NCBI GenBank assembly: GCA_036023115.1
Contig: JAYKKT010000089.1
Location: forward strand, 10,318,001 to 10,382,000
Origin: Brasenia schreberi
Taxonomy: Eukaryota > Streptophyta > Magnoliopsida > Nymphaeales > Cabombaceae
Direction: 5' to 3'
Length of the DNA: 64,000 nt
How positions within the stretch are numbered: position 1 is the stretch's first letter; every line of letters begins with the position of its first letter. The notes under the pieces are model-generated. The model saw only the letters and a list, made by a program, of their open reading frames with translations. It was not told the origin of the DNA and ran no database searches. The translations under genes and the position numbers were made by a program. Of this stretch, positions 34,382 through 47,100 are shown one piece after another.

Positions 34382-37300
34382 ATGAGTGCATCGGGAAGCA
34401 TGCCGAAAGTGCGAAAATTGAAGATTTGCATCAAACTTGAGGTTAGTCCTAAATATTCATTTTTTGCACAAATGGAAGGCAAAAATAAGTCGTTTAGATA
34501 TATTCTAGACCCAAAAAGTTATCAAAGTTGGGCTAGAACAATGAAAAAATATTTTTTATCAAAAGATTTTTGGGATTACATTGATGGGACTATAAAAGAA
34601 CCAATTTTGGACATTGATAGCTTAGATGATGATGAAATCATCAAAGCACATGAGAAATTCAAAACCGATTTGAAATTGTAGGAAAAAATGAATGCAAAAA
34701 TCACATGGATCATTTGTCAAAACGTGGATGAAAAACTTAGAAATCGGATTAATGCTTTTGAAAATGCGTTTGAAACTTGGGAATATTTGAAAAAGCTTCA
34801 TTCTCAAGATGATTTTGTCTTTCAAATTGATCTTATGGAAAGAATGATTATGCTCAAACAAGGGAACCTAAGCATTAGGGATTATCACAATGAATTTTCA
34901 GAACTTTAGACTCAATTAAGGAGTTTTGACAAATTTGAAAAACTTCACAAACTAGACGAATTTCAAGAATTTTTGAAAAATCAATATTTTTTCTTGTTTA
35001 TGCGTGGTCTAAGAGACGAATTTGAAAACATTAGATCAAGCCTTATACATAGAAAACCTAGACCTAGAGGGGATACCTTTCTTGCCGATCTTGTTATGGA
35101 GGAAACAAGATTGAAAAACATGCATGTTGCAAAAGAAGTCGTACTTGCCGCATCAAGACCCGGAGCAAATTTGAAGACTTACAAGCCTCCACATGCCAAG
35201 AACAATGAAGGCACATTCAAGAAGCCCACGGAACCATGGCCTAACAAGGATACAATTTGCCATTATTGCAAGGAAAGTGGACACATTAAAACCACTTGTT
35301 CTTTACTCCGAAAAAGGGGTGGAAACGTGGGAGCCATGAAAGAAGGAGGTGTCTTACCCAACAACATAAAAGCGTACATAGAAGAAATTTTTAAAGAAAA
35401 AGCAAGCATCTTCGGGAATGCTCTATCTACTTCGCAAGGTATGTCTTGGTTTTTAGATTCCGGTGCATCTTTTCATATGACACATAGTGAAGATTCTTTG
35501 GTTAATTCTTGTGAAACCATTGGAAAGCATGTGTTTACGGCCGATGGAACAAAACTCCAAATCAAAAAATTAGGAAACCTTGAAAAACAAGACTTTAAAA
35601 TTCAAAATGTAAGTTTTATACCTAAACTAAATTTAAATATACTCTCGGTTGCTCAAATATGTGATAACAACTGTATAGTCACTTTCTCATCCTAACATTG
35701 TGTGGTGCAGGATCACCTATCGAAGAAGGTGATTGGTCAAGGTCATAGAGAAAGTGGACTATATAAAATGGACTATCTTGTTATGCCAAATTCGGATTTT
35801 TGTAACATAACCCAAGATGCTACACTATGGCATAAAAGACTTGGACACTTGGACTCTCAAAAGATGTGTAACATTCCTTTGATGAAAAGCATTAGAGAGA
35901 AAAATTTTAAATGTAAAGATTGTCTTCTTGGAAAAATGCATCATCTTCCATTTGGAGAAAGAAATTATGTACCAAAGAAAGCTTTTAATTTAATACATTC
36001 GGATGTTTGGGGCCCCGCGCCCGTTGTTTCTAAAGGAGGATTGCAATACTATGTGATTTTTGTGGATGACTTTACTCGATTTACATGGATATATCTTTTA
36101 AAACACAAATCCGAAGTATTTGAAAATTTTGTAGTATTTTGTAACATGATAAAAAACCAATTTGGAGCAACCATTAAAATCTTTAGATCCGATTCGGGAG
36201 GAGAGTACATGTCTAATGAATTTCATAAATTTATTGAAACTAATGGTATTATTCACCAAAAATCATGCACTAAAACACCTCAACAAAATGGTCTAGCAGA
36301 ACAAAAACATAGGCATATTATTGAAACTTGTAGAACTATGTTAATTGCTAGTAAGGTTCCTAAATTCTTATGGGCCGAAGCTACTCTTACCGTAATATAT
36401 CTTATAAATAGAATGCCTTCATCTAACCTTGAGAATACTTCACCTTTCGAAAAATTGTATAACATCCCTCCATATTATGAAAGACTTAGAGTTTTTGGAT
36501 GTAGATGTTTTGTGTATACAGACAAGAATGACAAATTGTCACCTAGAGCTATTGAATGTGTCTTCCTTGGTTATGGCATTGACAAAAAGGGGTATAGGTG
36601 TTTTGATCCTATAGAAGACAAATTGTATGTGTCCAAGGATGTAAAATTCTTTGAGAATGACATTTATTATGAGTCCAAATCCTTGGAAAATTCAGAACCT
36701 TTCATTCCTAAAGATGTTTTTGAGCTAGAAGAAGATAATGATTGTGATTCAGTAGATCATCAAGACATTCAAGAAGATCATATTGAAAACAATGATATTT
36801 CACACACCACTGTTGATACTCGGTCAATTGTTGAACCCTTTCCCTCAAATTATCCCAGACGACCTAGAATAACCCATTACGCCCACACGGAACCTGATAT
36901 TACAAGCTTAGAACCCAGGGCTTCAAGACCACCTCAGCGATTTGTGTCATATGAATCTTTTAAACCACAACGAAGAAATTTGATTGCCACCCTTCATCAA
37001 GTAAAGGAACCTAGGTTCTATCATCAAGCTAAAGGTATTCCAGAATGGGAAGATGCTATGAAAGATGAACTCAACGCCCAAGACAAGGCTCAGACATGGA
37101 TAGTTGCACCCCTGCCTAAAGATAAGAAAGTCATTGGATGTTGATGGGTATATAAAATCAAAACTCACAGCAACGGGCACATTGAGAGATACAAGGCTAG
37201 ATTAGTTGCTAAAGGTTATGCCCAAGAATATGGAATTGACTATGATGAAACGTTTGCCCCAGTAGCTAGAATGATCACGATTAGAATTCTCATTACCATT

Positions 37301-38430
37301 AGTGCAATAAAAAAATGGAATATATACCAACTTGATATCAAGAATGCTTTTTTGAACGGTTACTTGAATGAAGAAGTCTTCATGAGTCCTCCTCCTGGCA
37401 TCACTCTCCCTCCTGGTCATGCTCTTAAATTACGAAAAGCCTTGTATGGTCTGAAACAAGCTCCAAAAGCTTGGTTTGATCGATTTGAGAAATTCATGCA
37501 TTTGCATAATTTTGTGACTTGTTATACTGATACTGCATTGTTTGTACGCAAAACACAATCTGGTATTGTTATCTTGCTTTTGTATGTGGATGACATGATC
37601 ATCACAGGAAGTAATGAAGTGGGAATTGCTGAAGTTAAACTTAATCTGCATCACGAATTTGATATGAAAGACTTGGGTTTGCTGAATTACTTTTTGGGTA
37701 TTGAGATAACCAAAAATAGTTGTGGATACTTTATGTCTCAAACCAAGTTTGTTAACGATATTGTTGAAAGATCTGGGATTACAGATACTAACCCGAAGTC
37801 CTAGGCACCAAACTGCGTTCCACGGATGGTGAGAAATTAGAAGATCCCACCCCTTATCGACAGCTTATAGGTGCCCTCACTTATCTCACCATTACTAGAC
37901 CAGACATTTCTCATGCAGTACACACAGCCAGTTAATTTCAACATGCACCTACTTCTGTCCATATGAGTGCTGTTTTGCAAATTATTCGATATATTAGGAA
38001 CACTGCTCACAAGGGGGTCCTCTTAACTTCCTCATCTTTTGATTTATCTATATATACGGATGTTGATTGGGGTGGAGATGTCAACAATAGACACTCTACC
38101 ACTGGTTTTTGTGTATTTTTAGGTAAATCTCTTGTTTCTTGGAAGTGCAAAAAGTAACAGAAGGTGTCCCTCTCATCTACAGAAGCTGAATATCGAGCCA
38201 TGGCTACAGCTACGATGGAGGTTTCTTGGATCACAGCCCTTCTAGTAGACATGGGCGTTCATGTCCAACACCCCGCCATCATGTATTGTGACAACAAAAG
38301 TGTCATGTACATTGCCTCCAACAACACTTTTCATGAGAGGACGAAGCACATCGAGATGGACTGTCACTTTGTTCGAGAAGAGTGTCTAAATAAGAAGATC
38401 TCACTTTGTTATGTCACATCTGAGATGTAG
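34382..38430 (+). pseudogene. Copia A gag-pol, disrupted
   Basis: Gag runs from an ATG near 34382 and is cut by stops at 34679 and 34907. A CCHC zinc knuckle (CHYCKESGHIKTTC) lies near 35258, and the protease site WFLDSGASFHMT near 35447 is intact. From 35702 a long frame carries the GAG-pre-integrase HKRLGHL region, integrase (HSDVWGP, RSDSGGEY) and the start of RT. A TGA at 37142 replaces one codon between IGC and WVYKIK. RT continues with [13 protein letters not shown] and the catalytic YVDDM near 37588. A deletion near 37791 shifts the frame, a TAA lies near 37934, and a TAG near 38155 precedes the RNase H end ([12 protein letters not shown]). The element is not autonomous. Confidence 0.88.
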
Positions 38431-38521
38431 CTCGTAGACTTTTTCACCAAATCTCTTTCAGCTTCTCGATTTCAGTTTTTATTAGACAAACTTTCAGTGT
38501 ATACCTTGTAAGTTTAGTGCC

Positions 38522-38787
38522 GGCCGGCCAGCACTAGTTCAACCCATTTTCTTTCTTGCTTCTTGCTACTTACTTGCCTCTTGTTATGTAAAGTGTCTAT
38601 AAATAAGACCTCATTCCATGAATAAATTATGCAGTCTTATTGCTTCTTGATTTGTTTTGTGTATGCTTCCGCTCTTGTCAATCATTCTTGAAGATAGACA
38701 TTCGTCAATGAATGTCATTTGACTCTCGGCGGCTTGGTAATATTGATTTGTGCAACATCAACCTTTGATGATCGACAATTATTTACA
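38522..38787 (+). repeat. Right (3') LTR of Copia A, 5'-truncated
   Basis: It matches the left LTR from ggccggccagcac onward but lacks about the first 46 bp of the LTR, and also the polypurine tract that should precede it (present in the related element B as tttgagggggg). Confidence 0.85.
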
Positions 38788-39453
38788 TAAACATCATCAT
38801 AAATCAATCTGAAAGAAGGATTTGATTATGCATACAACCTCTCTCTCTCACACACACACACTCTTTCACGCACGCACACACAGCTCTGTAATAGATTAGT
38901 CCAAAAAGAAAACAGCATCCACTCTATGGAAGAGCACTGGTGTGAAGCCTAGAATGTGCTCGTCGACAAAATATATCTCCATGGCCAAAATCACTTCATA
39001 GTAGACCAAATACATGTTTTTTGATAAGTGAATCAGATTTTATGAGGGTTAAAAGAAAAAGTGCTTATATTATTGGGTTTATAAACTCATATGCATAACA
39101 AGATGCGGAAGATAGTCAAGTCTATTGGTTTTGGGCAATCTATGCACGAAGAAATATTTTCTTGATCATATTGCATACAATCCGTTCCTTGTAAAACGCT
39201 GAACTTAATGAAAGGAAATACGAACAAAACAGGAAAAGATCGTCATCCGGCACAAAAGGGAGACAATTCGACGTGCATTGGACACGTATGAAATGAATGA
39301 GGAGAAAAACACCAACAAAGGAAAGGTAGAAAAGGAAGGGACGAACCTTCGGGTAACCGAGTGGCTGTCGGCGGTCTTGACGGTCGTTTGCTGTTGCTTC
39401 GCCAGAGACGAGGAGACCGGTGGCGAAATCGGCGTGTTATCTTGGTACTCCAC

Positions 39454-41195
39454 CGATCGTTGGCGGCTTGAATCTTGATAATCTCGGGAAGCCGTCGTTG
39501 CACAATGGTAATGACGATGAAAACCAAAACTGGTTTTCGTTTTCTATCCCTTGAAAGCACAATCCGCAATAATTGATTCGCTTTCTGGCGAAGAGAGAGA
39601 GAAAGAGAGAGAGGGTGCCGTCGTCACGGAGCCTCTATATGATTCGAAAACTTTTGAAACGTTAGAGATGGACGGTGGATGTCACCCCATCTCAACGTCT
39701 AGACGGATGCTTTCCAACTTTCCTTAAAAGAAAAACATTTTAATGGAAGTTTTGAATTTTCATCTCCATGGGATGGGGCTCAACCTTTCTACCAAGAACT
39801 TCTGGTGTCCTTTTTTCTTTAAATAGATGAATTTGATGGGAAAAAGGATCCCATCCAAGTCAGGTACTCAAGATTTTATGTGTGCTATTTTGGATTCAAA
39901 TCCAGTGTCAGATCTGGTGAAGTTACAATCAATAGGATAGAAATTTCATTGAACCAGTATCAATCGGATAACTCGAGGGACAATGAAGCCAACCTAGACA
40001 ACTTGGTCGCAATGAAAGAAGCCACGGGTCTCCCGCCTAGCATTCGACTAGTGAGGACTAAAGTTGAAGGTCAAGAATTTGATACCTGGGGACATGCATG
40101 GACGGACATCTACTAAGAGTCTGGCCAACACCAGCTGGACAATCAGAAAAATATTTGTTCTTGATTCTCAATTCGATTACAGATTTTCGTGGAATAGCAC
40201 CTTATTACTGCCATCTCAGGCAGATCTCTACCCTTTACAAGAATGATCATAGTACCTGAGAATTGTCAGCCCTATGTTATTCATCTTTTAAAAGCAAAGC
40301 AGCAACATTAGGCCTATGTCTATCGACGCAAAAATCAATAGGGTACAATGATCATTTCACAAATGTAAATGGTATAAATTTGTATTGTAGGCATATTTTA
40401 AAAAAATTGCATCTTTCGATACTGAAAGTATTGATCAGATCGATGTGTCGGTTTTATCGTAGGATATGATCGATACGAGTTTGTATCAGTATAACAGCAA
40501 TATCGGTAGGATGGCCTGAAATTTTTGATCTTAGTCATATAATTTTTTTCCCTTTTCTGAAAAATATGTATCGGCTGCGTCCAAAATTTTGGGCCCGTGT
40601 GATACGGGATACATATTGACATTGGATACATATTGATATTTATAACTTTGGTTCCTTATCACAGCTGGATCATCAACACAAGAAATATGAAAATCATAAA
40701 AAACTGAAATTTCAATAAACCAACGTATCAATGGTCCTTCGGGCATGAGTTCTTCATTCTCCAGAAACAACCTAAAGTATCAAACTGGCCAGAAAGTTGA
40801 TGCCCAAATCTAATGAATGAAGTGTCACAGCAAAAGTCTACCCATGATTACCATTATATGATGCTACTTGTAGAAATAAATAGTTGACAGTATTGTGACA
40901 GATATCATTCACATAGATCAGCATGGTATCAACAAGGTGGTATTTGCGCATACGAATATGTGAACGAACCGCCCTCTTGTGGACTTTAGAACTTCCGAAA
41001 GTAAATGCTCATTTTACATCTTCAATGCAAAGTTTACCCAACTTTGAAGATACTCGAACAAAAAGATGAACAGAAAACTTCATGGGTAAAATCTAAGAGG
41101 CTTGAGACAGTTTTGATATCATGGGAAGATCACAAAAGCAGCAAAGGTAGTACTTGCAGGTAGCCAGGTCAAGGAAAGGCTTCCACAAAACCACG
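39454..41195. other. Gene-free interval between E2 pseudogene and mL59/64-like gene
   Basis: GA repeats at 39590-39613 lie upstream of the E2 exon 1 and may be its old promoter. An 'atcgat/gatacg'-rich patch at 40420-40640 loosely resembles the hAT ends, but no target duplication was found. A plus-strand open frame at 39880-40116 is unrecognised and probably chance. Confidence 0.4.
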
Positions 41196-44100
41196 CTACT
41201 CCTTCGACTCTTCCGCTTTCATTTTCTTTTCCCATCTACGCTTCTGAGGACACCAATTAATACTAATGTCAATATTCTCCAGAACACAAGAAAGATAAAT
41301 TAAAGGATATGCGTTTGTATAAGATAAGTGAATAAAATCACTATTTCATATCATGATCTAATATTAGGAGGGGGGATTCTCTCAATGACTCGCAGATATT
41401 AAATAGTGCAGCATATAAATGAACCAATTCCCAAGATAGTCGCGAACAAAAAGAGCATCACTCTTAGCAGTACTATCTGCAACTAAGACATGGTTAGAAA
41501 ACTTTTACCCTATTCCCATAAATTCATCAAATCTGCCTATTCTGAGAGTTCAGCCTTATACAGCTAGCCCAGATAAAGACGAAGTACTGGGATGGCAACC
41601 TCCTAAGAAGTCCTAATGTGGCAAAAGTGTTGGTTAAGGTCCAAAGATTCTTTGGTTACGGTTGCACTCTAATACATTATTATTTAACAGTTACATTAAT
41701 TAAACTCTTCCAGCCACAGACAGCATTCGGTGTTTCACTTGCCAAACCTTATAGGTTTGGTTCGGGCCAAGATTGGTAATACATGCATAAAGCAGAGCTC
41801 CTTTTTAGTCGCCCCCCCCTCTTTTGGTGCCTGGATCACGTTAGTTGTATTTAAGCTTAGAACTCTGGTTGGGTAAAAATAGTGTGGTCTAGCAAAGTGC
41901 CAACCACCACCACTCTAGGGTGTGCTTGGTTTGTAGTCAGCCCCTTGGTATAGAACTGAAGGCCTAGACCCACATCGGCTTGTAACCATGGTTAAGAGGA
42001 ATCATGGTTCCATGTATGATTCGTGAGTAGAGCTGCCACTTGGGGTTTTTTGTAAGTTGGGTTTGACGCTGGGTTTTTGTGCAAGGTGAGTGGCAACATG
42101 AGAGAAGGAGGTGCTTGAGTTTTCGTTCGAAGCCCATGAGTCCAATTCCTGTGACCTATTAATTGTAAGAGGACTGGCCCAGGCCACTAGGGCCTGGGCC
42201 AATCAACTAGCCGTTACTGTGCTGTGCACAACACAGCAGCCAGCAGCCCTTCTTCAAAGGCTGCTCTCTCTCATTTCAAGCAATTTACACTCCTTGTAAA
42301 CTCTATAAATACCTCACTAATTCATCAATAAAGTATGTTGTCTTGGTCTAACTTTTGACTTGTATTTTGTGTGCTTCCGCTCTCTTGTTTAACGTATTTA
42401 AAGTTTGAATGGATGACTTTGGATTCTGGGCGGTTCGTTGGATTTGCTTTGTGAGCATCAACCTTCGATTATCGACAAATATTTACATGGTATCAGAGAC
42501 TTGAATGGAAGAAATCGAGTACATTGGGAATCGTGCTATGAGTGCAAATTTTGAAGAAACACATCAAATTTAAGGTTAGTTCAAAACTTTTGGTTTTGTA
42601 CGAAATGGAAGACAAAAATGAGATGTTTAGATGTACGAAATTGTGGTTTATATACTTTTCTGACTTGGCTAAATCTCCTAAACTAATACTAACATCTTTA
42701 TTTTCATTAAAAAGATTATAAAAATAGTTTTTCCATCTATTTCTTATATCATCATTTGCCACTAGAATTTTTTCATCCTCGTCTTTTATGCATCTAACAT
42801 AATTAAGATCTTTAGTTTTCTTATCTCTAGCCCTAGCTATCCTAAAAATATCTCTTTCACCCTCTTTTGAGTTGAGTTTTTTATATAAGTCCTCCCAAAT
42901 CTTAGCTTTTGCTTCACTAACGGCCTTTTTTGCTTCCTTCTTTGCTTTCTTATAAGCTTCTAAAGTTTCACTAGTTTTCTTAGCATAATGTAATTTGTAA
43001 CATGCCCTCTTTACCTTGATTTTATTTTGTACTACTTCACTCCACCACCAAGCTTCTTTTTGTGCCGGTACACCTCCCTTAGATACCCCTAACACATCTT
43101 TCGCCACTTTCCTAATATGTATAGCCATATTGTTCCACATATCAGAGGGTGTGCCAACATAATTCCAAACATCTCCTTGAAGGACTTTCTGTTTAAATAT
43201 ATCTTCTTTCTCGCTTTTAAGGTTCCACCATTTAGTCCGAATAGCTCGATGCACTCTTTTCTTCTTTGTCCATTTTTTTATTTGTAAATCCATAACTAAA
43301 AGTCGATGTTGGGTGGTTAAGCTTTCTCCTGGAATTACCTTACAATCTTTACAACACGCTCTATCTTTTTTTCTACAGATAAAGTAATCAATTTGTGTTT
43401 GTGATAAGCCACTCTTGTAAGTAATTAAATGTTCATCTCGTTTTTTGAAGATTGTATTGACTAGAAAGAGATCAAATGACATAGCAAAATTTAAAATCTC
43501 CCTACCTTCCTCGTTTATATCCCCATAACCAAAGTTTCCATGAATCCCTTGATATCCTAATGCCTCTTTACCGACATGTCCATTTAAATCTCCTCCTAAA
43601 CAAATCATCTCCCTTTGTGGAATCTTTTGAAACACCTTATCTAACTCTTCCCAAAAAACTGTCTTTATACTATCTTCTAGTCCTACTTGAGGTGCGTAAG
43701 CACAAACTATATTCAAAACCTCTACTCCTAACACTAATTTCAATGTCATGATTCGGTCACCATATCGTTGTATGTCTACTACACTCTCCTTTAAATCTTT
43801 ATTTATGATAATACCAACTCCGTTTCGGGCCTTTTCTTTACCTGAGTACCATAATTTAAAACCTGTATCCTCTACCTCCTTTGCTTTTTCTCCAACCCAT
43901 TTTGTCTCTTGTAAACATAGAATATGAATCTTTCTCCGAATCATAGTATCTACCACCTCCATTAGCTTACCCGATAATGTTTCGATATTCCAAGAACCAA
44001 TACGAATCTTATTATCTAGGACTAGCTTCCTTACCCCTCGCATCCGTCCATAATCAAAATACGGAGACCCTCTCTGAAAATTTTTCACTACATTCGGGCG

Positions 44101-47100
44101 GCAATGTAGCGGGACTAACTTCTTTACCCACACCCGTCCATGATGTGGGAACCCTCTCTGCAATTGATTCACTACATTCGGGCGAAAATGTAGTGGCCCT
44201 TGCTTACTTCTTACTGCATTCGGGCTCTGCAGCACGTCGCTAGGCGGGGACGCCCCAAACCAATGCTCATAATTTTTGTAATCCATGTTGTAGAAATCCG
44301 ACGAAGTTTTACGCTGGCTGTCGGAAGCCTAACACAACCCTCCTCCTTTATCCGGGCTTGGGACCGGCAATGCAAGGGTGATCCCTTACATGGGCGGAGT
44401 TGCTTATTATAAGTCTAAACCCTTAAAAAATTCTGAATCTTACATATCTCAAGACTTTTTTTATCTAGAAAAAGATAATGATTGTGACTCAATAGATCAT
44501 CAAGACAACTCTTTTGAAGATGGTGATGCTCCAACTGTTGATACCCAATCCATTGTTGAACCCTTTCCCTTACATTATACAAGACACGCTAGAGAAGCCA
44601 ACGATACTCATATAGAACCTAATAATATATGTTTGGAACCTAGGGTCTCAAGACCCCCCAGCGATTTGTTTCCTATGAATCTCTTGAACCACAACGAAAA
44701 AACTTAAATGTCACTCTTCGTCAAGTTAAAGAATGCAGGTTCTATCATCAAGCCAAAGGTATTCCAGAATGAAAAAATGCTATGAAAGATGAACTCAACG
44801 CCATAGACAAAGCTCAGACATGGATAGTTGCACCAATACCAAAGGACAAAAAAGTCATTGGATGTCGATGGGTCTACAAAATCAAAACTCATAGCAATGG
44901 TCACATTGAGAGATATAAAGTTAGACTAGTTGCAAAAGGTTATGCACAAGAATATGGAATTGACTATGATGAAACCTTTGCTCTGGTAGCAAGGATGACC
45001 ATAATTAGAATTCTCATAACCCTTAGTGTAATTAGGAAATAATTATATATCAACTTGATGTTAAGAATGCTTTTCTTAATGGTTATCTGAATGAAGAAGT
45101 TTATATGAGTCATCTTCCTGGTTTTAATGTTCCTCCTGGCCATGCTCTTAAATTACGAAAAGCCTTGTATGGTGTGAAACAGGCTCCTAAGGCTTGGTTT
45201 GATCGATTTAAAAAATTCATCCATCTACATAATTTTACAACTTGTTATACTGACACACCTTGTTTGTACGTAAATCCGAATCAGGTATTGTTATTTTACT
45301 TTTGTATGTGGATGATATGATTATCACAGGGAGTGATGAAGTAGGAATTACAGAAGTTAAATGTAATCTTCATCAAGAATTTGACATGAAAGACTTAGGC
45401 CTTCTAAATTACTTTTTAGGCATTCAAAATGAAATAACTAAAAACAATTATAGGTACTTTATGTCTCAAACAAAATTTGCCAATGATATTATTGAAAGAT
45501 CTGGTCTTACAGATACTAAAATAATTGACACACCAGAAGTTTTAGGTACCAAGTTAAAATCCACTGATTGTGAGAAATTAGTTGATCTCACCCCGTATCG
45601 ACAGCTCATAGGTGCCCTTACCTATCTCACTATTACCAGACCAGATATTTCTCATGCAGTCCACACAACAAGTCAATTTCAGTAGACACCAACTTCTGTT
45701 CATATGAGTGTTGTGTTGCGCATTATTAGATATGTTAGGAGTTCTCTTAACTTCTTCGTCTTTTGATAGACACTCTACGCCTGTTTTTTGTGTTTTTCTA
45801 AGCGAATCTCTCATTTCTTCGAAGTGCAAAAAGCAACAAAAAGTGTCACTCTCATCCACTGAAGCTGAATATCGAGCCATGACTACTGTTGCGATGGAGA
45901 TCTCTTGGATCACAACTATTCTAGCATATATGGGAGTTACTCTGCAACATCCTGCCATCATGTATTGTGACAACAAAAGCGTCATGTACATTGCCTCCAA
46001 TAACACTTTTCATAAAAAGATGAAGCATATCGAGATGGATTGCCATTTTGTTCGTGAAGAATGCTTGAACAAGAAGATTACACTGTGTTATGTCACATCT
46101 GAGATGCAACTACTGATTTCTTCACCAAATCTCTCTCGGCCACTTGTTTTCAATTCTTGTTGGACAAACTTTCGGTCTATACCCCGTAAGTTTGAGGGGG
46201 GTATTAATTGTAATAGGATTGGCTCAGGCCACTAGGGCCTTAGGCCAATCGGCCCCTGTTTGGAACCAGACCACTAGGGCCTGAGTCAGTCAACTAGCCG
46301 TTATTGTGTTGTGCACAGCACAATAGCCAGCAACCTTTCTTCAAGGGCTGCTCTCTCTCTCTCATTTCAAGCAATGTACACTCTTTGTAAACTCTATAAA
46401 TACCTCACTAATTCATGAATAAAGTATGATGTCTTGGTACAACTTTTGACTTATATTTTGTGTGCCTCCAATCTCTTGTTTGACGTATTTGAAGTTTGGC
46501 ATCCATACTTGAATGACGTTGGATTCTTGGTGATTCGTTGGATACGCTTTGTGAGCATCAACGTTCGATTATCAACAAATATTTACATGACCCACCTCCC
46601 TCCTAGTACCCACATTTTTGCTTCAAATTGAGCTTTTGAAACCATATTCCCATTGCTAGCAATAGGTCCTTATTTGATGTATGAGGAAACTTGGAAACTA
46701 TGAGCCCCAAAAGTCGAGGTCTAGTTCCCCTAGAACCACACCCTTAATAGCCCCAAATGACATCCTATTTTTCCCTCAATCAAAGTATTAATTATCTCAA
46801 TACAACCAACAAAGTTCATTGCATAGATTTTCTCTACATTGCATGGATATGGATATGGATACAGTATGGGATACGTGAATTTCAGAAAATCTAAGCTACA
46901 GGTGTGCTACTATTAAAAAATATAAAAAATCCAATGTACCTTATATATAATTAAAATTATATGAAATTAAATATGATAGTTCATAATTGACAACTATAAG
47001 AAGATAAAGTTAAGTAAATAAATCATATCAAAACCAGAACACCAAACACAGTAGGAGGTAATAGATTACCAAAATGGGGAACCACATATCAGCACACGCA

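Larger units (their letters stand above)
34040..38787 (+). mobile_element. Copia LTR retrotransposon A, in E2 intron 1
   Basis: The element is 4,748 bp, flanked by the 5-bp duplication taaac (34035-34039 and 38788-38792). LTRs end TG...CA. A primer-binding site tggtatcagagcc follows the left LTR at 34355. Domain order is gag, protease, integrase, RT, RNase H, which defines Copia. It lies antisense to the host pseudogene. Confidence 0.92.
33536..39453 (-). pseudogene. UBC20: Ubiquitin-conjugating enzyme E2, UBC19/20 (E2-C) type, disrupted
   Basis: E2-C enzymes pass ubiquitin to substrates of the anaphase-promoting complex. On the minus strand: exon 1 at 39347-39453 (DNTPISPP, then KTADSHSV), exon 2 at 33990-34017 (RLQSELMALM across the junction), exon 3 at 33679-33877 ([20 protein letters not shown] ... 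[14 protein letters not shown] and the active-site Cys in NICLDILQ) and exon 4 at 33536-33598 (DKWSSAYDVRT). All junctions have GT-AG borders in compatible phase. Defects: no ATG opens exon 1 (GTG stands where the start would be), a deletion with frameshift after WKGT in exon 3, a one-base deletion after DVRT in exon 4 that brings a TAG into frame, and no final exon. Intron 1 contains a whole Copia element. The introns show that it is a decayed original copy and not a retrocopy. Confidence 0.8.
42157..46587 (+). mobile_element. Copia LTR retrotransposon B, gag-to-integrase replaced by a LINE fragment
   Basis: It is flanked by the 5-bp duplication tgacc (42152-42156 and 46588-46592). The left LTR is followed by the primer site tggtatcagaga at 42488, and the polypurine tract tttgagggggg precedes the right LTR. 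It is related to Copia A. Its internal part keeps only the start of the leader (to about 42635) and then resumes at 44404, late in the integrase/RT linker. About 2.2 kb of element-A equivalent is missing, and a minus-strand LINE piece stands in its place. Confidence 0.88.

Noticed and set aside
40420..40640. 'gatacg/atcgat'-rich patch as a second hAT end
   Set aside because: No terminal cagtgttgtc motif and no 8-bp duplication could be found.
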